From: Planctomycetota bacterium
GTDB taxonomy: Bacteria; Planctomycetota; UBA1135; UBA2386
Length of the DNA: 64,000 bases
NCBI GenBank assembly: GCA_028281765.1
Contig: JANQJF010000090.1
Location: 1-64,000 of the forward strand
Direction: 5' to 3'
Positions 1-7,903 of the stretch are shown one piece after another. Under the pieces are notes generated by a model, which was not told the DNA's origin, ran no database searches, and saw only the letters and a list, made by a program, of their open reading frames with translations. Made by a program: the position numbers and the translations under genes. Every line of letters begins with the position of its first letter. The stretch's first letter is position 1.

Positions 1-121
1 GTTGCTGCTCCTCGACTTGTCCACTGACAAGCCGTGTCGTCGCAGCGCCTTGCGCGCGAATCGACTGACGCGGCTACTTTCGCTACGGACTTCAGACGAG
101 GGACACTAGCATTCGCGGGTG

Positions 122-1633
122 ATGAGACTGCTTTCCACCACCCTAGCCGCATTCTCGTCGCTCGCTGCGCTTCCGGCCCAAGAAGCGGTCGTCGATCTCC
201 GTCCCGTCGCGCCGGACCGACGCGTGGGATTCGACTCGATCGATCCGGAACAGTGCCGCGAGTGGCTCACGTACTTGGCGTCGGATGAACTCCGCGGCCG
301 CGCGACCGGCACGCCGGGCTACGAAGCCGCGGCCCGATTCATTGCGGCGAAGTTCCGAGAGTTCGGTCTGCAGCCCGTCGGCGACGACGAGAGCTACTTC
401 CAGGACGTGCCGTTCTACGAAGCCGGGCCCACGTCCGAATCGCACCTCGCGATCGAGACCAAGGACGGGAAGGAGCTGTTCCAGCTCGTGCCCGGCAAGG
501 GACTCGGCGGGTCGATCTCGTCAGACTCGGAGAAGTCTCTCGAGATCGTCTACATCGAGGTAGACGGCGAGACCGACCTCAAGCGGTTCGGAGACCTTCG
601 TGACAAGGCGGTAGTCGTCCGGGACAACAGCAACAGAACTGGCCGCCGCTCGCTGGCCCGCCAGCTTCGCCGCATGCAACTGGGCATGACCCTAGTTGTC
701 GACGATGGCCTCGCCGCCAGCGTGCGGAAGACCGTCACCTCGGGCAGCTCACGCAACCGCGCGCAGTCCGCACGCTTCCGACGCCCGAACCGCTACTACA
801 TCACGGACGAAGTGGCGCAGAAGATCGTCGCGGCCTCCGAACGGGACGAAGCCCCGATTCGAGTCACCGCGAAGATCAAGATCGAACGCAACCGCGTGTT
901 CGGTGCGAACGTCGTCGGCTTTCTCGAGGGCAGCGACCCGAAGCTGAAGCACGAGATCGTCGGGATCGGCTCACACCTCGATCACATCGGGGCGCGCGGC
1001 GACGTGATCAACAACGGCGCCGACGACGACGGCTCGGGCACGACCGGCGTGCTCGCGGTCGCGCAGGCGTTCACCAAGAACGCGAAGCGCCCGCGCCGCT
1101 CGATCCTCTTCATGTGCTTCTCCGGCGAGGAGAAGGGCCTGATCGGCTCGCGCCACTACGTCGAGCACCCGATCTTCCCGAACGAGAACATGGTCGTCGA
1201 ACTGCAGATGGACATGATCGGACGCAACGAGGAGCACATCAATCGACGCAGTGGCGAAGTCGTCGAGGACGCCGCCGCCAACGCGAACACCGTGCACCTC
1301 GTCGGCAGCAAGAAGCTGTCCGAGGCCGTGCACGAGGTCTGCCTCGGCATCAACGACGCCCACATCGGCCTCGAATTCGAGTACGACGAAGAGGACGTCT
1401 TCTCGCGAAGCGACCACGCGAACTTCGCGCGGAAGGACATCCCGATCGCGTTCTTCTTCACGGGCTTCCACCGCGACTACCACCAGCCCGGCGACACGGT
1501 CGACAAGATCAACTTCGACAAGCTGACGCGCGTCGCGAAGCTCGTCTACTCGATCGGGTTCGAGATCGCCGACGCCGACGAGCGACCGAAGCGGGATCGC
1601 ACGTGGAAGGAACTGCCGCGCGGGCGACGATGA
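122..1633 (+). CDS. Secreted M28-family zinc metallopeptidase
   Basis: Predicted exported aminopeptidase-type metalloenzyme of about 503 residues. An in-frame GTG lies directly before the ATG at 122; I prefer the ATG because it begins a clean signal peptide (basic MR, hydrophobic stretch, LPAQ cleavage region). The middle part (about 130-260) has the length of a PA-type insert domain. The M28 zinc site is visible: GSHLDHIG near 285, NNGADDDGSG near 300, SGEEKGLIGS near 335 (catalytic and metal Glu), DMIGRN near 363 and a C-terminal HQPGDT near 456. The family removes N-terminal residues from peptides, with two zinc ions. It converges tail to tail with ygfZ, the two stop codons touching. Substrate cannot be read from sequence. 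Confidence 0.9.
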   Translation: MRLLSTTLAAFSSLAALPAQEAVVDLRPVAPDRRVGFDSIDPEQCREWLTYLASDELRGRATGTPGYEAAARFIAAKFREFGLQPVGDDESYFQDVPFYEAGPTSESHLAIETKDGKELFQLVPGKGLGGSISSDSEKSLEIVYIEVDGETDLKRFGDLRDKAVVVRDNSNRTGRRSLARQLRRMQLGMTLVVDDGLAASVRKTVTSGSSRNRAQSARFRRPNRYYITDEVAQKIVAASERDEAPIRVTAKIKIERNRVFGANVVGFLEGSDPKLKHEIVGIGSHLDHIGARGDVINNGADDDGSGTTGVLAVAQAFTKNAKRPRRSILFMCFSGEEKGLIGSRHYVEHPIFPNENMVVELQMDMIGRNEEHINRRSGEVVEDAAANANTVHLVGSKKLSEAVHEVCLGINDAHIGLEFEYDEEDVFSRSDHANFARKDIPIAFFFTGFHRDYHQPGDTVDKINFDKLTRVAKLVYSIGFEIADADERPKRDRTWKELPRGRR

Positions 1634-2569
1634 TCAGCCGTTCGCGACGACGGTGACGGGCACGCCGTCCGCGCCGTCCAGCCGCAGCTCCGCGCCATCC
1701 TCCGCGAACTCCCGCGGCACGTAGCCCAGCGCGAGCTGGGCCGCGCCGCCAGGCAGCGTCGCGCTTGAAGTCACGCGCCCGACTGGGTCGCCGTCCTCGA
1801 GTTCGCACAGCGTCGCGCCCTCCTCGACTCCGTCCGCGGCGGCGACGCGGAGCAGCACGAGCCGGCGGTTCACGTGGCCATAGGTGTGGATGCGCGCGAC
1901 GATCTCCTGCCCGGTGTAGCAGCCTTTCGTGGTCGAGATGTGATCCTCGACGGGAGCCTCGAGGGCGATCGTCTTGTCGTCGGCGTCGTGGCCCACGACG
2001 ATTTGCACCGTCGCGAGGCGTAGGCATGCGGCCAGTTCGTCCGAGAGCTTCGCCAGACCGAGCCCGTCCCGCCAGGAGTCGAGCGCCGCGGCCGGGCCGT
2101 GCGCGTGGACCCAACGGACGCCAAACCGCTCCGTCGCGAACAGGCCGATCCCATCGTCCCGCACCGTGAACGAGCCCGGCGCGACACCGGCGACCTCGAA
2201 CGCGCGCTCGCCGTAGATCCCGGCACACTCACGATCCGCGACCACCTCCATCTCGAGCTTCTCGGTGAAGTGGAACCGGTCGAGATACTCGGCCAGCTCG
2301 GCGACGCTGTCGCTCGGGGCTTCGACCCAGACGCCGTCCGCATCGCGCCCGAGCAGCGTCGTCGCGACGAGCTTGCCCTTGGGCGTCAGGAAACACGCCG
2401 GCGCGCTCGCGCCCGCGGCGAGCCCCTCGACGTCCTGCGACGAGATGCGGTGCAGGAATTCGAACGAATCCGGGCCTTTCACGTGGACCAATCGACGCGC
2501 GACCGACCCCGCCCAACCCGCCATGGCATCGCCACACTCGCGCGCCAGATCCTCAGAAATCGTTGCCAT
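1634..2569 (-). CDS. ygfZ: YgfZ/GcvT-like folate-binding iron-sulfur maintenance protein
   Basis: About 311 residues, the usual YgfZ length. The family signature KGCYTGQE is present near residue 215, followed by the HVNRRLV region; the invariant Cys lies in this motif. YgfZ is a folate-dependent protein that supports certain Fe-S enzymes such as MiaB. The open frame extends far upstream, but the ATG at 2569 (protein start MATISEDL) fits the family and keeps the intergenic operators free of coding sequence. The gene diverges from the Rrf2 regulator and ISC operon, so shared control by iron-sulfur status is likely (inference). GcvT itself is excluded by the short length and the signature motif. 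Confidence 0.9.
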   Translation of the reverse strand: MATISEDLARECGDAMAGWAGSVARRLVHVKGPDSFEFLHRISSQDVEGLAAGASAPACFLTPKGKLVATTLLGRDADGVWVEAPSDSVAELAEYLDRFHFTEKLEMEVVADRECAGIYGERAFEVAGVAPGSFTVRDDGIGLFATERFGVRWVHAHGPAAALDSWRDGLGLAKLSDELAACLRLATVQIVVGHDADDKTIALEAPVEDHISTTKGCYTGQEIVARIHTYGHVNRRLVLLRVAAADGVEEGATLCELEDGDPVGRVTSSATLPGGAAQLALGYVPREFAEDGAELRLDGADGVPVTVVANG

Positions 2570-2574
2570 GACTT

Positions 2575-2673
2575 GATTTGCACTCAAATGAGACGCGGTC
2601 TCGCGAATTAGATAGACCTGAGTGCTATTTTTCTCGATAGAATCCTGAAACAGATAGTTCTGAGTGCTATTTT
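2575..2673. promoter_or_regulatory. Divergent ygfZ / ISC promoter with repeated operator sites
   Basis: Two 22-bp direct copies at 2610-2631 and 2652-2673 differ at only two positions and share ATAG-N9-CTAT containing TGAGTGC. The cores are exactly 42 bp apart, about four helical turns. A third TGAGTGC lies on the opposite strand at 2580-2586, next to the ygfZ start. A TAGAAT hexamer at 2638-2643, between the two copies, could be a -10 element. The layout fits operators for the adjacent Rrf2-family regulator acting in both directions. Binding by that protein is inference. Confidence 0.65.
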
Positions 2674-2701
2674 GCCGCGCCCCCTGGCGGGAGCAATCCC
2701 A

Positions 2702-3184
2702 GTGATTCGAATCTCCAAGAAAGCCGACTACGCGTTGCTGCTGCTGACGCACCTCGCTCGACGCGACCAGCGCGAGGACGAGAGCAGCATCCCGACCAGC
2801 GCCCAAGAGCTGGCCAACGCGATACCACTCGGGAAGGCCACGATCGCGAATCTGCTCAAGGTGCTCGCGCGACACGGCATCCTCGAGTCCCTCCGCGGCG
2901 TGCACGGCGGCTACCGCGTGGCCCGCCCACCGGCCGAGATCACACTCGCCCAGATCCTGGACGCCGTCGACGGCCCGGTCGCGATCGTCGATTGCACCGC
3001 CTACGAACACGTGAAGGACGCGCCGTGCGAGCTGAGCTCGTGCTGCACGAACCATCACCCGCTGCAGGTATTGCAGGGTCGAATCGTTGACCTTCTCGAG
3101 CAACTGACCCTACACGACCTCTGCAGTGCGTGCCCCGTGCCGCAGATCCTCAACCCAGACCCCACCAGCACCGAGATCACCTGA
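2702..3184 (+). CDS. Rrf2/IscR-family transcriptional regulator of the ISC operon
   Basis: About 160 residues. The GTG at 2702 gives the typical Rrf2 start (I-R-I-S-K-K-A-D-Y-A) and has a GGGAG ribosome site about 10 bases upstream; the earlier TTG at 2672 would lie inside the second operator copy. The N-terminal winged helix shows the recognition-helix region (GKATIANLLKVLARHG) and the wing (GVHGGYRVARP). The C-terminal half is Cys-rich (DCTAYEH, PCELSSCC, CSACP), giving candidate [2Fe-2S] ligands as in IscR or SufR-like proteins. It overlaps iscS (TGATG). Likely senses cluster status and controls this operon and ygfZ (inference). IscR versus a SUF-type regulator cannot be settled here, so no symbol is given. 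Confidence 0.85.
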   Translation: MIRISKKADYALLLLTHLARRDQREDESSIPTSAQELANAIPLGKATIANLLKVLARHGILESLRGVHGGYRVARPPAEITLAQILDAVDGPVAIVDCTAYEHVKDAPCELSSCCTNHHPLQVLQGRIVDLLEQLTLHDLCSACPVPQILNPDPTSTEIT

Positions 3185-4404
3185 TGACCGTCAAGACTCC
3201 CGTCTACATGGACTACAGCGCGACGACGCCGTGCGACCCACGCGTCGTCGACAAGATGGGACCGTTCTTCACCGACATGTTCGGGAACGCCGCGAGTCGC
3301 AACCACCCGTTCGGGTGGACCGCGGAATCGGCCGTCGACGACGCGCGCGAAGAAGTCGCGAAGCTCGTCGGCGCGCACCCGAAGGAGATCATCTGGACGA
3401 GCGGCTCGACCGAGGCGAACAACCTCGCGATCAAAGGCGTCGCCGAGATGTACTCGGCAAAGGGCAAGCACATGATCTCGTGTATCACCGAGCACAAAGC
3501 GGTGATCGACCCGCTGAAGCACCTCGAGCAGGACGGCTACGAGATCACCTGGCTCGAACCCGACCCCAAGGGCCACGTCGACCTCGACGAGCTGCGCAAC
3601 GCGATCCGGGAGGACACGATCCTGATCTCGTTGATGACGGCGAACAACGAGATCGGCACGCTCCACCCGATCGCCGAGATCGGCAAGATCGCGAAGGAGA
3701 AGGGCGTCCTCTTCCACACGGACGCGACGCAAGCCCCCGGCCGCGTCAAGCTCGACGTCATCGAACAGAACGTCGACCTGATGTCGCTGTCCGCCCACAA
3801 GTTCTACGGACCGAAGGGCGTCGGCGCCCTCTACGTGCGCCGTAAGGGTCCGCGCGTCCGCCTGTCTCCGATCTTCGACGGCGGCGGCCACGAGCGCGGC
3901 ATGCGCTCCGGCACGCTCAACGTCACGGGCATCGTCGGTATGGGTGAAGCCGCCCGCATCGCGCGCGAAGAGTTCGACAAGAACGTCGCGCACGTCCGCC
4001 ACCTCACCGAACGCCTCCACGACAAGATCCTGGGGCGGCTGCCCGATTCGGTCGTCAACGGCGACTACGACTCCCGCCTCCCGAGCCTCGTCAACATCTC
4101 GTTCCCGTACGTCGAGGGCGAGTCGCTGATCATGGGCATCAAGGAGGTCGCCGTGTCGTCCGGCTCCGCCTGCACGTCCGCGAGCCTCGAGCCGAGCTAC
4201 GTACTGAAGGCCCTCGGCCTCGGCGACGAGCTCGCGCACAGCTCGATCCGTTTCTCCGTCGGTCGCTTCAACACCGAAGAAGAGATCGACTTCGTCGCCG
4301 AAATCGTCGTCACGGAGGTCGAACGCCTCCGCGCGATGTCCCCACTCTGGGAGATGGTCCAAGAAGGCATCGACCTCTCGCAGGTCAAATGGACCGCTCA
4401 CTGA
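3184..4404 (+). CDS. iscS: Cysteine desulfurase IscS
   Basis: About 406 residues, the size of E. coli IscS (404). This PLP enzyme converts cysteine to alanine and passes persulfide sulfur to IscU and other acceptors. The PLP lysine lies in SLSAHKFYGPKG near residue 206, and the mobile-loop cysteine in SSGSACTSASLEPS near residue 328, positions matching group I IscS. The ATG at 3184 overlaps the regulator's stop; a longer open frame from 3130 is unlikely because its extra residues lie inside the regulator gene. Second gene of the operon. Confidence 0.97.
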   Translation: MTVKTPVYMDYSATTPCDPRVVDKMGPFFTDMFGNAASRNHPFGWTAESAVDDAREEVAKLVGAHPKEIIWTSGSTEANNLAIKGVAEMYSAKGKHMISCITEHKAVIDPLKHLEQDGYEITWLEPDPKGHVDLDELRNAIREDTILISLMTANNEIGTLHPIAEIGKIAKEKGVLFHTDATQAPGRVKLDVIEQNVDLMSLSAHKFYGPKGVGALYVRRKGPRVRLSPIFDGGGHERGMRSGTLNVTGIVGMGEAARIAREEFDKNVAHVRHLTERLHDKILGRLPDSVVNGDYDSRLPSLVNISFPYVEGESLIMGIKEVAVSSGSACTSASLEPSYVLKALGLGDELAHSSIRFSVGRFNTEEEIDFVAEIVVTEVERLRAMSPLWEMVQEGIDLSQVKWTAH

Positions 4405-4441
4405 TCACCCGAATTCCTCGACAACTGAAGACACGATAACC

Positions 4442-4819
4442 ATGGCCTACAGCGACAAGGTTCTCGATCACTACAACAACCCGCGCAACGTGGGAGCCCT
4501 CGACAAGGACGCGAAGCAGGTCGGCACCGGCATCGTCGGCGCGCCGGAATGCGGCGACGTCATGAAGCTGCAGATCCAAGTCGACGACAGCGGCAAGATC
4601 ACCGACGCGAAGTTCAAGACCTACGGCTGCGGCTCGGCGATCGCATCGTCGTCCCTCGCGACCGAATGGCTCAAGGGCACGACGATCGACGAAGCCGCGC
4701 AGATCAAGAACACCCAGATCGTCGAGGAGCTCTCGCTCCCGCCGGTGAAGATCCACTGCTCGGTGCTCGCCGAGGATGCGATCAAGGCGGCGATCGACGA
4801 CTACAAGTCGAAGCAGTAA
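4442..4819 (+). CDS. iscU: Fe-S cluster scaffold IscU
   Basis: 125 residues, standard length. The three cluster-ligand cysteines are present: C37 in APECGD, C63 in YGCGSA and C106 in KIHCSVLAED. The LPPVK sequence just before C106 is the HscA recognition motif, which agrees with hscA three genes downstream. Asp39, needed for cluster turnover, is kept. It follows iscS after 37 bp and precedes iscA. Confidence 0.98.
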   Translation: MAYSDKVLDHYNNPRNVGALDKDAKQVGTGIVGAPECGDVMKLQIQVDDSGKITDAKFKTYGCGSAIASSSLATEWLKGTTIDEAAQIKNTQIVEELSLPPVKIHCSVLAEDAIKAAIDDYKSKQ

Positions 4820-4839
4820 GCGACGAACGAGGCCCTACG

Positions 4840-5223
4840 ATGACGGATACAACCAGCGCTGACACCACGAAGAAAGAACCTCCGAAGCGCGGCATCGGCG
4901 TGACCGAGCGCGCGGCGAAGGAGATCCTCCGCGTCATCGACGAGCAGAGCTTTCCGGCCGACTCGACCTGGGTTCGCATCGGCGCGAAGGGTGGCGGCTG
5001 CTCCGGCTTCTCCTACGTGCTCGACTTCGACATGAACGGTCCGACCGACTACGACATGACGTTCGAAGAGCACGGCGTGAGGATCGTGATCGACAAGAAG
5101 AGCGAGTTCTTCATGGGCGGCACGACGGTCGACTTCAACGACGGTCTGCTCGACCGCGGGTTCGTGTTCCAAAACCCGAGTTCGTCCGGCAGCTGCGGCT
5201 GCGGCACGTCGTTCTCGGTGTGA
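4840..5223 (+). CDS. iscA: A-type iron-sulfur carrier IscA
   Basis: About 127 residues, with an N-terminal extension of about 15 polar residues compared with E. coli IscA (107). The A-type signature cysteines are C54 in GGGCSGFSY and C119/C121 in the C-terminal CGCG. The protein accepts clusters from IscU and delivers them, mostly as [4Fe-4S], to apo-proteins. The ATG at 4840 is chosen because the longer in-frame extension lies inside iscU. The stop overlaps the hscB start. Confidence 0.95.
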   Translation: MTDTTSADTTKKEPPKRGIGVTERAAKEILRVIDEQSFPADSTWVRIGAKGGGCSGFSYVLDFDMNGPTDYDMTFEEHGVRIVIDKKSEFFMGGTTVDFNDGLLDRGFVFQNPSSSGSCGCGTSFSV

Positions 5224-5732
5224 CGTCGACGAGGCCCGCTGTGACCGATGCGTTCGCAGTCCTAGGCCTCGACCCGGCGATGAACCTCTGCCCGGTCGAA
5301 CTCGAGACCCGCTACCTCGAGCTGTCGCGAGAGTTCCATCCCGACTTCGCGAGCGGCGAGAGCGCCGACACCCAGGCCGAACGCATCCGCCGCTCGGCTG
5401 ACGTCAACGACGCGTATCGGGCGCTGCGCAACCCATGGGTGCGCGCCGAACGCGTCGCCGAGGTCCTCGACCCCGGCTGCATGGAGCGCACGAAGGCCCT
5501 GCCGCCGATGTTCCTCATGGAGGCGATGGAGCTGGCCGAAGAGGTTGCCGGTAGGTCCGACGACGCTCGTCCGGCGCTGCACGCCAAGATCGAGGCCGAC
5601 GTCAACGACTACCTCGCGCGGATCACGCAGGCTCTCGAAGAAAGCCGAGGCGCCGACGCCGCGGTTCTGCTACACGAGTCGCGATACTTCCGTAAAGCTC
5701 TCCACGACCTGGACGATCCCGAAGACTTCTAG
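5220..5732 (+). CDS. hscB: J-domain co-chaperone HscB
   Basis: About 170 residues (163 if the GTG at 5241 is used). The N-terminal J domain carries the HPD tripeptide (REFHPDFASG) that stimulates HscA ATPase. A three-helix C-terminal domain for IscU binding follows, with the family-like FLMEAMELAEEV segment. The GTG at 5220 overlaps the iscA stop (GTGA), suggesting translational coupling; the GTG at 5241 gives a start closer to known HscB proteins. DnaJ is excluded by the absence of G/F and zinc-finger regions. Confidence 0.93.
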   Translation: MTSTRPAVTDAFAVLGLDPAMNLCPVELETRYLELSREFHPDFASGESADTQAERIRRSADVNDAYRALRNPWVRAERVAEVLDPGCMERTKALPPMFLMEAMELAEEVAGRSDDARPALHAKIEADVNDYLARITQALEESRGADAAVLLHESRYFRKALHDLDDPEDF

Positions 5733-5738
5733 GAGCTC

Positions 5739-7568
5739 ATGTCCTCCGACTCCGAACCGCAAACCGTCGTCGGCATCGACCTCGGCACCACGAACAGCCT
5801 CGCCGCGATCGCGACGCCGAACGGCGCGCGCGTGCTGCGCGACCGCGACGGCGAAGCCCTGATCCCGTCCGTGGTTTGCTTTCCCGAAGACGGCGACGTG
5901 CTCGTCGGCCGCGACGCGCGGGCGCGCGCACTCGAGCTGCCGAGCCGCACGATCCACTCGATCAAGCGTCTCGTCGGCCGCGGCGGCGACGACCTCGACG
6001 CGGACATGGCGCAACTGCCCTACCGCGTGAAAATGGGCGACCGCGGCCTGCCGCGCGTGCGCATCGACGACGAGGAGTACTCGCCCGAGGAGATCTCGGC
6101 GCGCGTGCTCGAGAAGGTCAAGTCGGTCGCTTCGGAGGCACTGAGCCGCGACGTCACGCGGGCGGTGATCACCGTGCCCGCCTACTTCGACGACGCGCAG
6201 CGCCAGGCGACCAAGCACGCGGCCGAGATCGCCGGTCTCGAATGCCTGCGGATCGTCAACGAACCGACCGCGGCCTCGCTCGCGTATGGCATCGACGGCA
6301 GCAACGACGGCACCGTCCTCGTCTACGACCTCGGCGGCGGCACGTTCGACGTCTCGATCCTGAAGATCCACGAGGGCGTGTTCCGCGTGCTCGCGACCGC
6401 GGGTGACACCCACCTCGGCGGCGACGACTTCGATCGCTGCATCGCCGACAAGATCACGGCGCTGCTCGAAGAGAAGGCGGACGGCGTGCAGGAGCTCGAC
6501 GCCTACGCGCTCCAGGCCATTCGACGTTCGGCCGAGAGCCTGAAGATGCAGCTCAGCGACGCGGACGCCGCGACGCTGGCCATCGACCTCGGCGACGCCG
6601 GCGAAGTCGAGCTGTCGATCACGCGCGACGAGTTCGAGGCCGAGATCCTTCCGCTGGTCGAACGCACGATTCAGTGCTGCAAGCGCGCGATCAAGGACGC
6701 CGAGCTGACCGTCACCGACATCGACGACGTCGTGCTCGTCGGCGGCTCGACGCGCGTGCCGCTCGTGCGCAAGGCGATCGAAGCCGTCACCAAACAGGCA
6801 CCGCGCACCGACGTCGACCCCGACCTCGCGGTCGCGCTCGGCGCGGCGCTGCAGGCCCAGGTCCTCGCCGGCACCGACAAGTCGCTGCTCCTGCTCGATG
6901 TCATCCCGCTCTCGCTCGGCCTCGAGACGATGGGCGGCGTCGTCAGCAAGCTCATCCTCCGCAACGCGACGATTCCGACCTCGGTGACCGAGGAGTTCTC
7001 GACGCAGGTCGAGAACCAGAGCGCGGTCGACATCAACATCTACCAGGGCGAACGCGAGAAGACCGAGGACTGCCGGAAACTCGGGGCGTTCAAGCTCCGC
7101 GGGATCCCGCCGATGCCGGCCGGACTGCCGCGGATCGCGGTGACGTTCACGATCGACGCCGATGGCGTGCTCCGCGTCAGCGCGAAAGAGCAGCGCACCG
7201 GCGAGGAAGCCGGCATCCAGGTCGTGCCTTCGTTCGGACTCACCGAGTCCGAGGTCAAGCGCATGATGGACGAGTCGATCGAGCACGCCTTCGAGGACAT
7301 GGCGGCGCGCGAAGGCGTCGAGCTGCGCAACAAGGCGCGCGCGATGGTCGACGGCACGAAGAAGGCGCTCGCGATGGCCGACCTCCCGCCCGACCAGACC
7401 TACTCCATCAAGAAGCTGACCAAGACGCTGGGCAAGCTCCTCGACGACGACGGCTCCAGCATGGACGACATTCGCAACGCGGTCGACGAGCTCTCCTCGC
7501 TGACCGGACAGATCGCCGACGACGTCATCAGCTCGGCGGTCAGGAAGTCGCTTACGGACGAATCATGA
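5739..7568 (+). CDS. hscA: Fe-S assembly Hsp70 chaperone HscA
   Basis: 609 residues, the HscA rather than DnaK length (about 616 versus 638). The ATPase domain has the phosphate-1 loop GIDLGTTNS and VYDLGGGTFDVS. The substrate domain and lid follow, without the DnaK acidic EEVD-like tail. HscA pulls on IscU at its LPPVK site to release the cluster, using HscB as partner. It lies 6 bp after hscB, and its stop overlaps the ferredoxin start. Confidence 0.96.
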   Translation: MSSDSEPQTVVGIDLGTTNSLAAIATPNGARVLRDRDGEALIPSVVCFPEDGDVLVGRDARARALELPSRTIHSIKRLVGRGGDDLDADMAQLPYRVKMGDRGLPRVRIDDEEYSPEEISARVLEKVKSVASEALSRDVTRAVITVPAYFDDAQRQATKHAAEIAGLECLRIVNEPTAASLAYGIDGSNDGTVLVYDLGGGTFDVSILKIHEGVFRVLATAGDTHLGGDDFDRCIADKITALLEEKADGVQELDAYALQAIRRSAESLKMQLSDADAATLAIDLGDAGEVELSITRDEFEAEILPLVERTIQCCKRAIKDAELTVTDIDDVVLVGGSTRVPLVRKAIEAVTKQAPRTDVDPDLAVALGAALQAQVLAGTDKSLLLLDVIPLSLGLETMGGVVSKLILRNATIPTSVTEEFSTQVENQSAVDINIYQGEREKTEDCRKLGAFKLRGIPPMPAGLPRIAVTFTIDADGVLRVSAKEQRTGEEAGIQVVPSFGLTESEVKRMMDESIEHAFEDMAAREGVELRNKARAMVDGTKKALAMADLPPDQTYSIKKLTKTLGKLLDDDGSSMDDIRNAVDELSSLTGQIADDVISSAVRKSLTDES

Positions 7569-7903
7569 GTGAGAGCATTCGAGTCGCGTTCCAAGGGCAC
7601 GGTGAGTTCGAGGCGAAGGTCGGCGACTCGCTGCTCGAGATCGCCCACCGCCACGACATCGACCTCGACCACGCGTGCGGCGGCGTGTGCGCGTGTTCGA
7701 CGTGCCACGTCAAGATCGAGGCCGGCGCGGACGCGCTGTCCGAGGCGAGCGACGACGAAGAGGACCAGCTCGACACCGCGCGCGACGTCGCGCTGAACAG
7801 CCGCCTGGGATGCCAGGCCAAGATCGAACGCGCGCCATCCGGCGGCGCCATCGAAGTGTCGATCCCGGCCTGGAACGTGAACCTGGTCCAGGAAGGCCAT
7901 TGA
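7565..7903 (+). CDS. fdx: ISC-type [2Fe-2S] ferredoxin
   Basis: 112 residues. Adrenodoxin-type ligand pattern with C38, C44, C47 and C83 (CGGVCACSTC, then SRLGCQ). In ISC operons this ferredoxin gives electrons for cluster assembly on IscU. The ATG at 7565 overlaps the hscA stop (ATGA). An extra Cys at position 42, inside the ligand loop, is seen in several ISC ferredoxins. No iscX follows; the next gene is a membrane glycosyltransferase-like protein. Confidence 0.96.
   Translation: MSESIRVAFQGHGEFEAKVGDSLLEIAHRHDIDLDHACGGVCACSTCHVKIEAGADALSEASDDEEDQLDTARDVALNSRLGCQAKIERAPSGGAIEVSIPAWNVNLVQEGH

Noticed and set aside
2672..2701. TTG at 2672 as the start of the Rrf2 regulator
   Set aside because: It lies inside the second operator copy, lacks a ribosome site and adds residues not typical of the family; the GTG at 2702 fits better.
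5670..7286. Long minus-strand open frame opposite hscA
   Set aside because: High-GC antisense shadow; Arg/Asp/His-rich translation with no motif, while the plus strand carries full HscA signatures.
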